Assembly (NCBI GenBank): GCA_016617855.1
Contig: JAECUM010003202.1
Location: 1-64,000, forward strand
DNA length: 64,000 nucleotides
Direction: 5' to 3'
DNA from: Megalonaias nervosa
Taxonomy: Eukaryota; Mollusca; Bivalvia; Unionida; Unionidae
The translations under genes and the position numbers were made by a program. Below are positions 36,481-48,700 of the stretch, piece after piece (position 1 is the stretch's first letter; each line of letters starts with the position of its first letter). The notes beneath the pieces are model-generated. The model ran no database searches and was not told where the DNA came from. It worked only from the letters and a program-made list of their open reading frames with translations.

Positions 36481-37305
36481 ATGCAGCAATAAATTGATTT
36501 TCCAAGGTGATTGAGAATTAAGTCTATGAATTTTCTGGGTGACTGATAATTCAGTCTAGTTCGCATAATTTTCAGGAAAATATTAGATCACTTGTGAACC
36601 ATTTTCAGATGTAATTTGCAATGAGTGAGTTCTGTATGATTCTGAAATTACCAAGTCAGAGGCTGAACATTTGCGCATGATAAGCCCATAAAACTCCCTG
36701 GAGACACATAAAACTCCCGGAGACAATGTTCTTTTTAATAAAGTTCCTCGACATTAATAGACCAAAGAAGAATCTGTTGTCTGACACTAAAAGTATACCA
36801 CAGTATTTATTCTACCTATGCTTACATTAAGCTGGAGTTCTTTTGTTTTTTTTTTCTTTATGAGAAGTGTATAGGGTCAAAAATATATATAAAAAATACT
36901 GTAAATAAAATGTGGTTTAGAGTTTTTCGTTTTACTTAAATTCTTGGATCGTCTCGGACAGAAATAGCATTATGGTATAAACATTAATGGGTTCATATTT
37001 GTTTTTCCACTAAAATTTGTACACCACAAATAACTGATTCACAGTATATTTTTCTTAGTGAACATTTAAATACCATATTCCTTTGTCAGCTTTTTAGATT
37101 TGAAGTTTTGTGCCATTTTATTTTGTTCACCTGCAAAATTTATTTGTAAAATATCACTTATTGGTCATCTTGTCTTTTTATGTTGGATTTAAATATAAAT
37201 TATCTTGTGTATTAATAACAATACAAAAGATCTTACATAAATCTCTGCATTTTTTAAATCCTTTTTGGCAGTGTTCTATGAAAGCTTGTGTCTCAACTGT
37301 GTCTG
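36481..37305. other. Intergenic stretch, no feature
   Basis: AT-rich, with only short frames and no recognisable repeat. Confidence 0.5.
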
Positions 37306-37307
37306 AG

Positions 37308-37830
37308 ACTAATAGACTCTATCATATACACTGATTTGCGAGTCTAATAGATCCATCATATACACTGATTTGCGAGTCTAATAGATCCATCATATACACT
37401 GATTTGCGAGTCTAATAGATCCATCATATACACTGATTTGTGAGTTTAATAGATCCATCATATACACTGAATTGTGAGTCTAATACATCCATCATATACT
37501 CTGAATTGTGAGTCTAATAGATCCATCATATACACTGATTTGTGAGTCTAATAGATCCATCATGTACACTGATTTGCGAGACTAATGGATCCATCATATA
37601 CTCTGATTTGTGAGTCTAATAGATCCATCATATACACTGATTTGTGAGTCTAATAGATCCATCATATACACTGATTTGCGAGACTAATGGATCCATCATA
37701 TACACTGATTTGCGAGTCTAATAGATCCATCATATACACTGATTTGCGAGACTAATAGATCCATTATATACACTGATTTGCGAGATTAATAGACTCCATA
37801 GTATACACACTGACATGCAAGACTGATAGT
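37308..37830. repeat. Minisatellite, 35-bp unit, about 14 copies
   Basis: Units share GAGTCTAATAGATCCATCAT and ATACACTGATTTG. Related but much more diverged units continue at 38030-38350, on the far side of an inserted dispersed repeat. Confidence 0.95.
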
Positions 37831-37831
37831 C

Positions 37832-38025
37832 TTGTTGTTATTGTAGGGTTTAACGCCGTTTTTCAGCACAAGGTAGGTTATACATGGCAGCCAGTATTAA
37901 TGGTGGAGGAAGAACCTGGGAAAACCTTGGAAAGAACCACCTACCCACAAGAAGCTACTGGCAAGCTGTCTCACATATCCACATTGGCTGAATCTGAGAC
38001 GCAAACCCATGCCGACATAGGACTA
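37832..38025 (+). mobile_element. Dispersed repeat (GGGTTTAACGCCG type), inserted in the minisatellite
   Basis: A segment of about 190 bp containing GGGTTTAACGCCGTTTTTCA, GGTGGAGGAAGAACC and ACCACCTACCCACAAGAAGC. I recall this as a common dispersed repeat in mollusc sequences, but cannot name its family. It splits the 35-bp array into two parts. No terminal repeats were seen. Confidence 0.55.
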
Positions 38026-38350
38026 ATAGTCTCATCATGTATACTGAAGTGTGAGACTATTAGACTCCATATACAATGACATGAGACTAAGAGACTCCAT
38101 CATATGCAATGATGAGTGAGAATAATAGACTCCATCATACACTGATGTTTGAGACTAGTAGACTCCAGCATAAACTGACATGCGAGACTAACTGACTCTA
38201 TTATGTACACTGACATGTGAAACTGATAGACTCCATCATATGCATGACATGTGAGACTAATAGACTCCATCATATGAATTGATGAGTGAGACAAATACTC
38301 TCACATCCAATGACATATGAGACTAAATAGACTCCATCATATACACTGAT
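38026..38350. repeat. Diverged continuation of the 35-bp minisatellite
   Basis: Imperfect units sharing GAGACTAATAGACTCCATCA and ATGCAATGAT. Same family as the array at 37308. Confidence 0.8.
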
Positions 38351-38354
38351 GTGA

Positions 38355-38439
38355 GATATGGAAATCCCACCTGAGGGTCAGAATTTGGGAGCAAAAATCA
38401 AGCCCTATAAATTCTGATCCCAAAGGTGGATTTTATATC
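38355..38439. repeat. 85-bp imperfect palindrome
   Basis: The left arm contains CACCTGAGGGTCAGAATTT, and the right arm reads its reverse complement with a few mismatches (AAATTCTGATCCCAAAGGTG). The outer ends are GATAT and ATATC. It could be a very short MITE or a hairpin RNA precursor. Confidence 0.6.
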
Positions 38440-39249
38440 ATACATGCTTTATATAGGAATAAGAGAAATTATGTATCCCCTTTGAATATGATGTGCAAAA
38501 ATGTCAACACAAACTTTAATGTTTATAACATTCCGCTGTACAAGTTACTTTAGCAGGAGTAGAAAATGGTGAAAATCCATGGTTGACCATCAGCAACCAG
38601 CTTTAATAAACTGGATGCCCCGATATTTTTAGTTGGTCAGTATACTGTTGTGGTTGTCCTGTATCTGTAACATTTTGCAAATGTTATTGTCAAACCTTTC
38701 TCAGTATTGTGCACAGAGTCCTTATTTATAAGTTCAGACTTACAATTAGTTTCAAATGTTTGCAAGCATTTTTCCATATACGTATATTAAGTTTACATGA
38801 AATAAATATCTTCTGTCTTCATATAAAAATGATTTTTAAAAATTTTCAAGTACTAAACTTTTCTTGTTTATTTTATGCATTGTTTGACTTTATTTCATCT
38901 TGAGCAATATTTTTCCTTGTAAACTGCATATGAATGTTATCATGCACATTACTTAATTTATTTTGGTGGCTTAATTATCTTCTCACCATACTTTTCGAAA
39001 CAAAAAAAATGAAATTAGTCATAAGTATTTATCATTGTAATGAATCTGCATGGAATTATGAGAGTAATTACCTTTGAAGTCACCCATATCAAAGCAATAT
39101 GACAAAGGTGCTCCACATGATGGAGAGGGATTGCAAACAACTAGAGTCTTAGCATCTATCTGTATAAGAATGGTGGCTAAAGAAAATGTAATTATTTGAG
39201 TAAAGAGTTGTTTCTGTTGTCTCCTGTTTGGGCAGTTGTTGTTTCACAA

Positions 39250-39560
39250 TACCCTAATCGATGCCAGAAAATAAACATGCCTGTTACAGTGAACATAACA
39301 TCTGGCATGAGCCAGCCCTAAATAACCTGATATGTCCATTACAGTGAACATAATATCTGACATGAACCAGCCCTAAATTGCCTGTTGATGCCCATTACAG
39401 TGAACATAACATCTAGCATGAACCAGCCCTAAATCGCCTGTTGATGCCCATTACAGTGAACATTATATCTGGCATGAGCCAGCCCTGAATTGCCTGATAT
39501 GTCCATTACCAGATGGCTCATAACATCTGACATGAGCCAGCCCTAAATCACCTGATGAGT
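39250..39560. repeat. Minisatellite, about 54-bp unit, about 5 copies
   Basis: Units share CCATTACAGTGAACATAACA and TCTGGCATGAGCCAGCCCTA. Diverged. Confidence 0.85.
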
Positions 39561-39649
39561 GCAGGAAGTAGGATTATTATGCATGCCAGGTAGGTATCAA
39601 ATTGCATCAATAACAACTGGCAGACCTAACTGACCGATAGACTGCCCAT

Positions 39650-40370
39650 ATATTTTGATATATAGCTCTACTGGTCTTAGACCAGAAGAGCTTGTGGGAT
39701 GGTCTGTTCATCATCTGACTTCCGTTCATCTGTTAAAAAAAGTTTGTTATTGCTACTCCTAAACTAAATGTGGGATTGCCTTGTAACTTGACACACACAC
39801 AATCATTCCTTTGGAAAGTTGGGCCTAAATCAAAAGGGTGCTGCTCAGATATTCAGTATGGCCACCACAGTGGTATTCATGAAAATCTTGTGATCGCTAC
39901 TCCTCCTGATTGGATGGTCATATCAAGATAGGGTTTTTGCTAAAAGACCTTTTATGATGTTTAGATAGTCCTAAATGAAAATGTGCAGATCTGATAATTG
40001 CTTCTTCTCCTGAATGGATTGTCATATCAGTATGGGGTTTTCAATGAAAGACTTGTGATGTCCAGTTGGTCCTAAATCAACTTGATGCAGATTTGACTTC
40101 CAATATGGTAGCCATAGTGACCATCTTGAAAATATTCTTCTTATGGTGTCAAGTTGGGTCTAAATGAAAATGGTGCAGATCAGGAATCCGATATGGTTGC
40201 CGTGTCATGTCAGCCATCTTGAAAATCGTGCTATTGCTACTTCTTCTGACTGGATGGCCAAATAAACCTCTTGGTTGTCATTGAAAGATTTTTTTTATGT
40301 CAAGTTGGTCCTAAATGACATTGATGCTGATTTGATGTCGAATATGTATAACAGAAACCAAAAGCTTCTC
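39650..40370 (+). repeat. Dispersed repeat block (GTCCTAAATGAAAATG family)
   Basis: Several degenerate repeats of about 130 bp with GGATGGTCATATCA, GGTTTTCACTAAAG, GTTGGTCCTAAATGA and ATATGGTTGCCATGTCAGCC-like segments. The same family recurs at 41110-41780 in this orientation and at 55960-56600 inverted. No coding potential. Confidence 0.7.
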
Positions 40371-41109
40371 AACTCCAATACCAAAACAAATTTTGATCCC
40401 AAATATCAATTATACGCTTTTAAAAAAAAAAAAAAATGAAACCAGAACTCTACTGAAACTTCAAAATATATTTTAGCTGCTAAATTCCAGACATACACTG
40501 GAACAGATTAATTATGCTTAACAAGTACTCTAGTGGGCTGATTTGTGAGACAAAGACCCCGAAAATGTCTGAAATGTATGTGCAGTTAAAACAATACTTA
40601 ACAATAACGCTGGCACAGATTAGGGCTGAAAATAGGCTAATCTGATGTCTTTGCACCATTAAAAGAAAAGTGAATTATTAATAACTAAATGCTTGTATAT
40701 AGGCCATTTTATAAAGTCTATGTTTATATACTTATCACCTATTAATTTATGATATTTATTTATATACATCAGTAGCACATTGTTCAATAAATCCAATACA
40801 AGTCCAAGCCAAGCATACAATGCTCTGAATTAAATGATATTTGTTGATGGAAATGCAATACAATTAGCTTTATTTTCATGTGAAGTAGTAATATTGTACA
40901 CGTTGATCCGAGTCTATGGATATTAGTGATAGGTTCATTCAGCTGCCGCAGCAGTGAGTTGTTACTGACATGGAAAGTGATACTGTCTCGATTTTCTTTG
41001 ATGTGGATAAAATCTGGGATTACCTTTCTGTATGAATTTACTTCCACACCATAAATGTCAGTTTTGCTTACTCCATCGAACTAAAATAGACTGTATTCAT
41101 TTAAAATTT

Positions 41110-41785
41110 TCTGTAGTATTGATGTTGTTAGCTCTACTTGCCAGAAATTTTTTGTCATTTGTCCATTAGAACAAGGTTGTTACTGCAACTCCTCCTAAAG
41201 TACTTGGAGGATTGTCTTGAAAGTTTACAAACATGTTTATCCCATGATCTGGTTGGACTTAAATCTCAGTCATCAAATATGACTGCCACAGTGGCTGCCT
41301 TGAATATCTCATGATATTTAGTAAGTCCTAAATGACAATGATGCCAATATGGCATCCAATATGGCCACCAAATCAGTCATCCTGAAATCTTGTTATTGCT
41401 GCTTCTTCCGTATGGAGGGTCATATCACCAAGAGGTTTTTACTGAAGGGCTAAGAAGTCTTCTACCATGACAGCCGTCTTTTAGATGTTCAACTTCTCCC
41501 CCTGAAAGAATGGTGATATCGACATAAGGTTTTCACTAAAGGTCACATTATGATGTCTAACTGGTTAATCTTGTTGTTGCTGTTCCTGAATGTAAAGTCA
41601 TATCTTGAAAATATGTTATCTCTACTCCTTTCCAAATGGATGGCTATATAAACATGGAGTTTTCACCAACAGATTTCTTATGATACTTAGTTGGTCATGA
41701 ATGAAATTATTGTCAGTTGTAAATCCGATTTGGTTGTCACGATGACTTTCTTTAAACCTTCTTGTCACTACTCATCATTATGACA
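41110..41785 (+). repeat. Dispersed repeat block, second copy
   Basis: Same family as 39650-40370 (AATATGGCCACCAAATCAGT, TGGAGGGTCATATCACCAAG, AGGTTTTCACTAAAGG). It ends at the DIRS-like fragment. Confidence 0.7.
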
Positions 41786-41789
41786 GGGT

Positions 41790-42480
41790 TTTAAAAAGAC
41801 GGTCCTGCGGGATCAGATGCATATTGAGTATCCCGAGTTGCTGCAAGAACTCTCACTGAAATCAATGTCAAGTAGGAAACTGACTTTACAAGTTCAGTGA
41901 TCCATAGTATGCATGTATGAGGGAAATGTACTAGATTGAGATTGGTTATAGACCACATACCAAAGTGGACAAAACACTGTGATGAGTCAGATTTGTCCCG
42001 GTTCACTAAAATCCAAGATGGTTCAAAAGGGACAGAGTATTGTTTTGCTGTTGAGGAGAATATCACCAATTTTTGGAGGAAATTGACTGAATGACTCTTG
42101 GGGTACAAGTGATTCATTTTTCCTGGCTTGCCTGTCATCGCTCCCTTGTGGCTCTGACAGAGGGATCCTAAAAGTGGATACAGTTGAATGGGCAGTTTCT
42201 GAGTGGCCAAATGGAGTCTTTCTTAAAGCCAGGGTTTGATGTGGTTTTAGTGATGTGGTGTGTAAACAATCATCATGATGTATCAAGTCAAGATTGACAG
42301 AGGCAGTCAACGCATTACCCATTATAAGGTGAGCTGCTCTGTTAATGACCTGAACAATTTGGGCCATTGAGTCCCATGTGTGTTGGTTTGCAAATTTTTC
42401 TGCTAGTCGGAAAATCACTAATGAGGCCAGATGCAGTAACAAAGATGTGTCTTGCTTTATAGTTTCTCTTTACATTTTTG
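41790..42480 (-). mobile_element. DIRS-like retroelement RT fragment
   Basis: On the minus strand, WILVNRDKSDSSQCFVHFGM matches the post-catalytic RT segment of DIRS-type elements (VNxEKSDLxPSQ followed by an FxG turn). The next residues in a shifted frame resemble the following helix. Two frames (42023-42442 and 41791-42210) overlap, so the copy is frameshifted. No recombinase is seen. Confidence 0.5.
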
Positions 42481-43555
42481 ATGATGTTATATGTTTAACC
42501 AGTGGTGCAATAATTACTAAAGTGTTTCAGCCAAAATCAGTTTTGATCAGTATTTCCTGTTATTCTTACCACTGTCAAAAGGATGGATAATTTTTAATCA
42601 AGGACTCTGAAGTTATCGTGTACTAAGTTTGATCCAAGTTTTACTTGCAACACCTCAAAAAACATCCTGCATTTGGCCCAAACTCTCCAGATCAGAACAC
42701 TATGGTAATCAAGGAACAGCTTGTTGTGTACATATGATAACCTTAGTCTGATTACACACACAGTTGCAATGACGGCTGGAACAGTTTTGGTCCCTGGTAG
42801 ACTGGTTCTGAGTGGTTTCTGTAATGCATGGATAGAATGTATGAAAATACCGGGTTTTTGTTATTTCTTTTTTTCCATTTTTACAAAAAATTAATTTAAT
42901 TTTAAAAGGCAGTAAATTTCAACTATAAAAGGGTATGTGTAGTAGACAGCACTTTTGTTCTAATGCCAGTAGAATGACATGTATGCTAAAGCAGAGTGAG
43001 CACTAATTACAGATAACCCAAGCAATCTGTTCCCCATTCATTGGTCATATTCTTTGCTTTGTACACAAAGTTTACAGCTTTCAATAAAAGCATGGTATGT
43101 AAACAATCTTTATAAGGGTAAAGGGCATACATGGGGATAATTGTTAATTTACTAGTCCTTCTCTCAGACAAAGTAACATTTTTTTCAACAAGCCCAATTT
43201 GCGGTGACCTCGGCATCAGGCTATCAGATGTTTTGAGCACCAACTACATATTTCATTAGCGTTTCTAAGTCAATTTTTGAATTAAAATCTTCATATGTAA
43301 AACCTAACAAATCAAACTGTCACACAATTTCTTGACTTACAGGTCCAATGAAGAGGGATCAAATTCAAGAACTGCATACAGAATACCAATGTTAGTGATA
43401 TATTCAGGCCTCTAAAAATGTATCCACAAATACCTCATTTTCTTTATCCGTTACACAGAAACATGGAACATGTTGATGTTAGAATTATGGACAAAGTTTG
43501 CTAGACTAAACTGTTTATGTTCACTGTGCAGGATCATCATATCATAATCTGACAC
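42481..43555. other. Intergenic stretch, no feature
   Basis: AT-rich DNA without a supported gene or repeat. Confidence 0.5.
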
Positions 43556-43559
43556 CAAC

Positions 43560-44335
43560 TGTACAGCAAGAACACAAGCTGGCCTATTATTGTATTAAAC
43601 ACTAGCTGTACAGCAAGTACAAAAGCTGGCTTGTTGTTGTACTAAACGCCAGCTTACAGCAAGAACACAAGCTGGTCTATTATTGTATTAAACACTAGCT
43701 GTACAGCAAGTACAAAAGCTGGCCTGTTGTTGTACTAAACGCCAGCTTACAGCAAGTACAAAAGCTGGCCTGTTGTTGTACTAAACGCCAGCTTACAGCA
43801 AGTACAAAAGCTGGCCTGTTGTTGTACTAATGCCAGCTGTACAGCAAGTACAAAAGCTGGCCTGTTGTTGTACTAAACGCCAGCTGTACAGCAAGTACAA
43901 AAGCTGGCCTCCTGTTGTACTAAATGCCAGCTGTACAGCAAGTACAAAAGCTGGCTTGTTGTTGTACTAAACGCCAGCTTACAGCAAGTACAAAAGATGG
44001 CCTGTTGTACTAAATGCCAGCTGTACAGCAAGTACAAAAGCTGGCCTGTTGCTGTACTAAACGTCAGCTTACAGCAAGTACAAAAGCTGGCCTGTTGATG
44101 TACTAAACGCCAGCTTACAGCAAGTACAAAAGCTGGCCTGTTGTTGTACTAAATGCCAGCTTACAGCAAGTACAAAAGCTGGCCTGTTGTTGTACTAAAT
44201 GCCAGCTGTACAGCAAGTACAAAAGCTGGCCTGTTGTTGTACTAAACGCCAGCTTACAGCAAGTACAAAAGCTGGCCTGTTGTTGTACTAAACGCCAGCT
44301 GTACAGCAAGTACAAAAGCGGACTATTATCTCCTA
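43560..44335. repeat. Hairpin-forming minisatellite, 46-48-bp unit, about 16 copies
   Basis: Each unit contains an inverted repeat: GCCAGCTT, a 13-base loop, then AAGCTGGC. In other copies GCCAGCTGTAC pairs with GTACAAAAGCTGGC. The spacer between hairpins is CTGTTGTTGTACTAAAC. Units are highly similar. Minus-strand frames across it are artefacts. Confidence 0.95.
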
Positions 44336-44754
44336 TATGGATATTCAGCTATGAGCGGGATAGCATGCAACAAAAATTGGTTTAAACAGAATCACCCCAC
44401 TTGCTCGACTGTGCCTAAAAATGTTGAAATACGTTATCTTTGAATCTGCCGTTAAGCACTTTTCAAGGGGTTTATACAATGATCTTCAACGGAATTTGAT
44501 GGACAAGGCATAAAATAAAGTGAATAAATGCCATTTAAAGGTATGTGTAATTCAATTCTCCAGAATGACACCTATAGCTGCAAAAAGTGACAGAGTGCAT
44601 ATATAAACTATGTCAGTTGTACTGTAGTCTTTACATGAGCATTGACAATTTGAATGAATGAAAATCTCATATTTATATTAGAATAAACTTTCATTATCAA
44701 GATATATTTTTTGGTCTAAGTTTAAGGTCGAACATGCTTATGTGAATTTTCATG

Positions 44755-45066
44755 TCACTGCTGCAACAGGTCACCAAATCTAAGTGCTTGGAATGGACCA
44801 AAACTTGAACCATTCCTGTAAAGATTGACTTGACAAATGGTAGACTCTTGCACACCCAGAAGTGTACATTGGTTCCATGTCATGTCACTGCTAAACCAGG
44901 TTACAGATCTACGAGGTTGGAAAGGACCAAAACTCAAACTTTTGTTGTAAACATTTTTATTGAATTGACAAATGAATGATTGTTTCACATCCAGGCAGTG
45001 TACATTGGTTCCAGTGTAGAGGGAAAATGATGAAGATGCTGATAGTTTTGAATAGCGACAAAACAA
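44755..45066 (-). other. Unrecognised open frame with an internal duplication
   Basis: A 103-codon minus-strand frame holding two related segments of about 38-43 residues: the first has CLDVKQSFICQFNKNVYNKS and FGPFQPRR, the second CTLLGVQESTICQVNLYRNG and FGPFQALR. The DNA is duplicated too (unit about 120 bp, sharing GTGTACATTGGTTCCA). No splice sites were identified, and no family is recognised. It could be tandem exons of an unannotated gene or simply a two-copy minisatellite. Confidence 0.3.
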
Positions 45067-45614
45067 TGAACAGAAAAAATAGAATTAAGCACCACTCTCT
45101 ATGTCAATGAATCATTCTGAGTTGTGCTGTTTTCTCTATGTCAGCAAATTAACTGGTCCCCTGTCTTGAGTAAAACTTCAAGAGGGTCAGGAGCACTTAC
45201 TGACACACTATGTCTAGTCCAGAATAAATGTCTAAAGAAAGACAACTGTTGTTGAGTTTGTTTTCCAATGGAAGTAAGGTAGAAGTAGCATATTAAAAAC
45301 ACTGTACATTTAAATTTGTGAGTTGAATGATATTACACAAAACCCCCCACAAGCATCAAAAGTAAATTAAATGAACTTGCTAAAGCACGAGATGAGCCTG
45401 GAGTAGGTGAATGTGTACATGCCAAAGTAACGTGTTATATTACAGTGACACCACATGCTTGTTGTGAAAAGTCAATGTGATGCCACATTGATTGCATTTA
45501 TAGCATGATCAACTTGACCAATCAGATTACTGGAGAAAATACTTTCCAATGACAAAGCCCCTGACCTGTCCCAACTTCAGCAACAAGATGCTGACACAGC
45601 CACACTGTTTTAGC

Positions 45615-45770
45615 TAACATTGGTACAGGGTACCAGTCTAGGTCTGCAAACCCCACTGGTTTAGCTAAGTTGTACACGGTACCAGTCTAGGTCTGCAAAG
45701 CCCACTGGTTTAGCTGAAGTTGTACAAGGTTACCAGCCTAGGTCTGCAAACCTCAAAGCTGCCTGTAAAA
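45615..45770. repeat. Minisatellite, about 51-bp unit, 3 copies
   Basis: Units share ACTGGTTTAGCTAAG, GGTACCAGTCTAGGTCTGCA and AAACCCC. Confidence 0.85.
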
Positions 45771-48700
45771 GAATATAACTTGTACTTGATACAACATCTT
45801 AATACAATGGCATCATATTTGTATATCATGAAATGTACGTCCATTATGTAGCAACTGCATACCATATATCTATTTTCTAAATCTGAATTTGCGATTGGAG
45901 ATTTCCAAATGAAGAAAACTCATATGAAAGTCTGCAATTGCAGAGTTGATTAATACACAGACAGACTACATAGAAGACTTGGAAATTCACCTCAAGGCAA
46001 AAATCTTTTCAAAGTCTCTGTGTAGTCTGATGAAATGTACTTGCTACAGAAACAATTTGTATATCAGAATAAAACCCTACCTAAAACATATCATTAATAC
46101 CATGAAATCAAGTGGACAGGACATGGGAGCTGCATGACTAACTGAATGGTTCATTTACATAGAACATGCTCTGTAGTACTGTACATGGAACACACTGAAA
46201 ATTACAAAAGAATTCTATTATTTATGTCAAATAAATAAGATATAAATTAAGAGCAATTTTACATGCGCAGAGCTAACAAGAACACAAACTATTTCTGACA
46301 AATTTACTTATATTCAAACATAATTGGTGCATTTATAAACGCAGATACCTAACACAGATCATGTTTGATTTGTCAAGAACACTTTGGGTCCCTCTACTTA
46401 GCAAAACTGACCTTGAACAAGTGTGATATGAAATGGTCTGACTGTATATACATGATAATGCACAGAGTTAATAAAGAAACATTATATACTGCATGTCTTT
46501 GTGCATTAGCATGCACACAGTATTGTTCCCACAAAACTACACTTATACAGAAAATATGCATACATTCCTATACAAATATACATGTACATCTACACAATAT
46601 TAACCATGAATATTCTTACAAAGCTTGTTTTGTAAGTTTTTAAAAGTTTTTTTCTTATTTTTTTTGTTTTGTTTGGGAAACCTCAGTCATACCATCAAAG
46701 AGGTAGAAAGGGAACAAAAACGTCTTTGATTAAATAATTCTAATCCTAAGTCCAAACCTTTCTTTAAAACTACATGCAATGTTTTATCTTTTTCTTGCAT
46801 TTATTTCACAGAAATTAATTTTCATCATTACTGACTGTGGTTTCCATGGAAAATATGGTATTTTATCAGCTCACCAAGGATTGAGGTATTTTGATGTAGT
46901 AAGCATGAAATTTGTGGTCATTTTCTGATACATTTCCTTTGCTTGCATTGTATCTGTTAAGACACTCATGCACTGCAATTTATAATTTGAGGTAGATTAC
47001 CTGCCCTTTGTTTTGTCTCCATCTCTCATGAAGAATACCTCATCTACAGAAATCTCCAGTATCTGAGAAAGCTTCAAGATCAATTTATTAAGCTTCTTAT
47101 TCAGCTTCCATCAAATACTACAACTCATTTTTGACAAAAGGTTGGAAGAAAAAGAAAGAACAATTCTGAAAGCTGTGATTGTTTTCTGCTCAGGGGTCTG
47201 CACCAGTTACTGCACAATCAAAGAACCAGTCACCATTGCTTATTCCTCTCTCTACAGTTGATGCAAAGAGCCAGTTACATCATTACTCATTCCTGATTCT
47301 GCAGTTTATTTTGAACCAGCAAAAGGAAACAACACATGCAAGGTGCATTTTGTGTCTAAAATTAAAATAGAATATAGAACAATTATGAGGTTACTAGTGC
47401 AGAGCATCTACTGATATAGCTACAGTAAAATCTGCCTTTTGTGGATACCACATAAAAAACTCTTGCTGATAAAGGAAATCATCACAAAATTCCTTGAGAC
47501 AGGTATTTTCATGTGATTTGCAATAATTGTTGACAACGCAACATCATAACATAATATTTTATTGGTATCGCATCGTGTACTTGAAAAGGCATTTTCCCTA
47601 AATTAAAAAAGCTGAATTTCAAAAGTTTACATTAAATTATTTAATAAGCAATTACAGAACTTTGTACTGGTAAATGTTATGTTTCATGAACTGGCCAATC
47701 TATAATCATTGTGTTACTCTGAGGCTCATAAAACTACATATTCACCTCAACAAAGGTCAGTATTTGTACAATATTTAAAGACATATTTTCTCAAGCTTAC
47801 TTGCATATTTCAGTACTGTATAATGAACACTTGTCTGTAAAAGACATAATTTTGATGTGCCTTGACTGTCCTTCATAGATAGATGCCAATGAAGTATTCA
47901 CTATACTGAAGGAAATCCGATGCAAATATTATGAATTCTGAATCAACATGAAACCTAATCACCCTCAAAAGAAAATGAGATTCCAAGATATACAGCTTTA
48001 ATTAGTCATTTTGTAATAGTTAACGAATTGTATTCACATACTTTCCTGATGAAAAATACTATATATTTCAAATGTCATATTTTAACACTGAACATAATGC
48101 TTGGTAAGACTAGTTTTAAAAAAAAAAAACATCAGCAAACAATTAATAGATCAAGATATAAAAGAAACCAAAATAAACAAAAACTAAACATGACAATACT
48201 TGCAATCTGTAAACTCCAATTTTACAAATATGCTGCAAAGAGCACCTGCTGTATCAAGTCCACAATGACCTTCTTATAATCTGAAGAAAACAGCATAGTT
48301 TTTACCTGAAGCCAATAAAACATCTAAGCTTAGATTTTGTGTAAACCAATCATAGATCACCTTTGATCTAAAAGGACACTTTTGATTGGTTGAAAATGAA
48401 AACTCAATGTCAAACTTGAGCTCAGTCTTGTACGATTTCCATGCCAAATCTGGCAGAGCAAAATGGGTGTCAATGGGATTAAGGTAAGTTATTACATCAT
48501 GAAATATAGGTCACAATGATCCAAGTTTCACCGAGATAACACAATAATTTTAAGCTACAAATGCAGCTTTTACAGGATGACATGTGGCATGTTTTTTGTG
48601 TCCCAAGTAAAACTGCCTAGTAAAAACAGACAAGAACATGTCTTCTTTTTAAAAAAATAATTATAATAATAATAATAATAAAGATATCATGAAATTTGTG

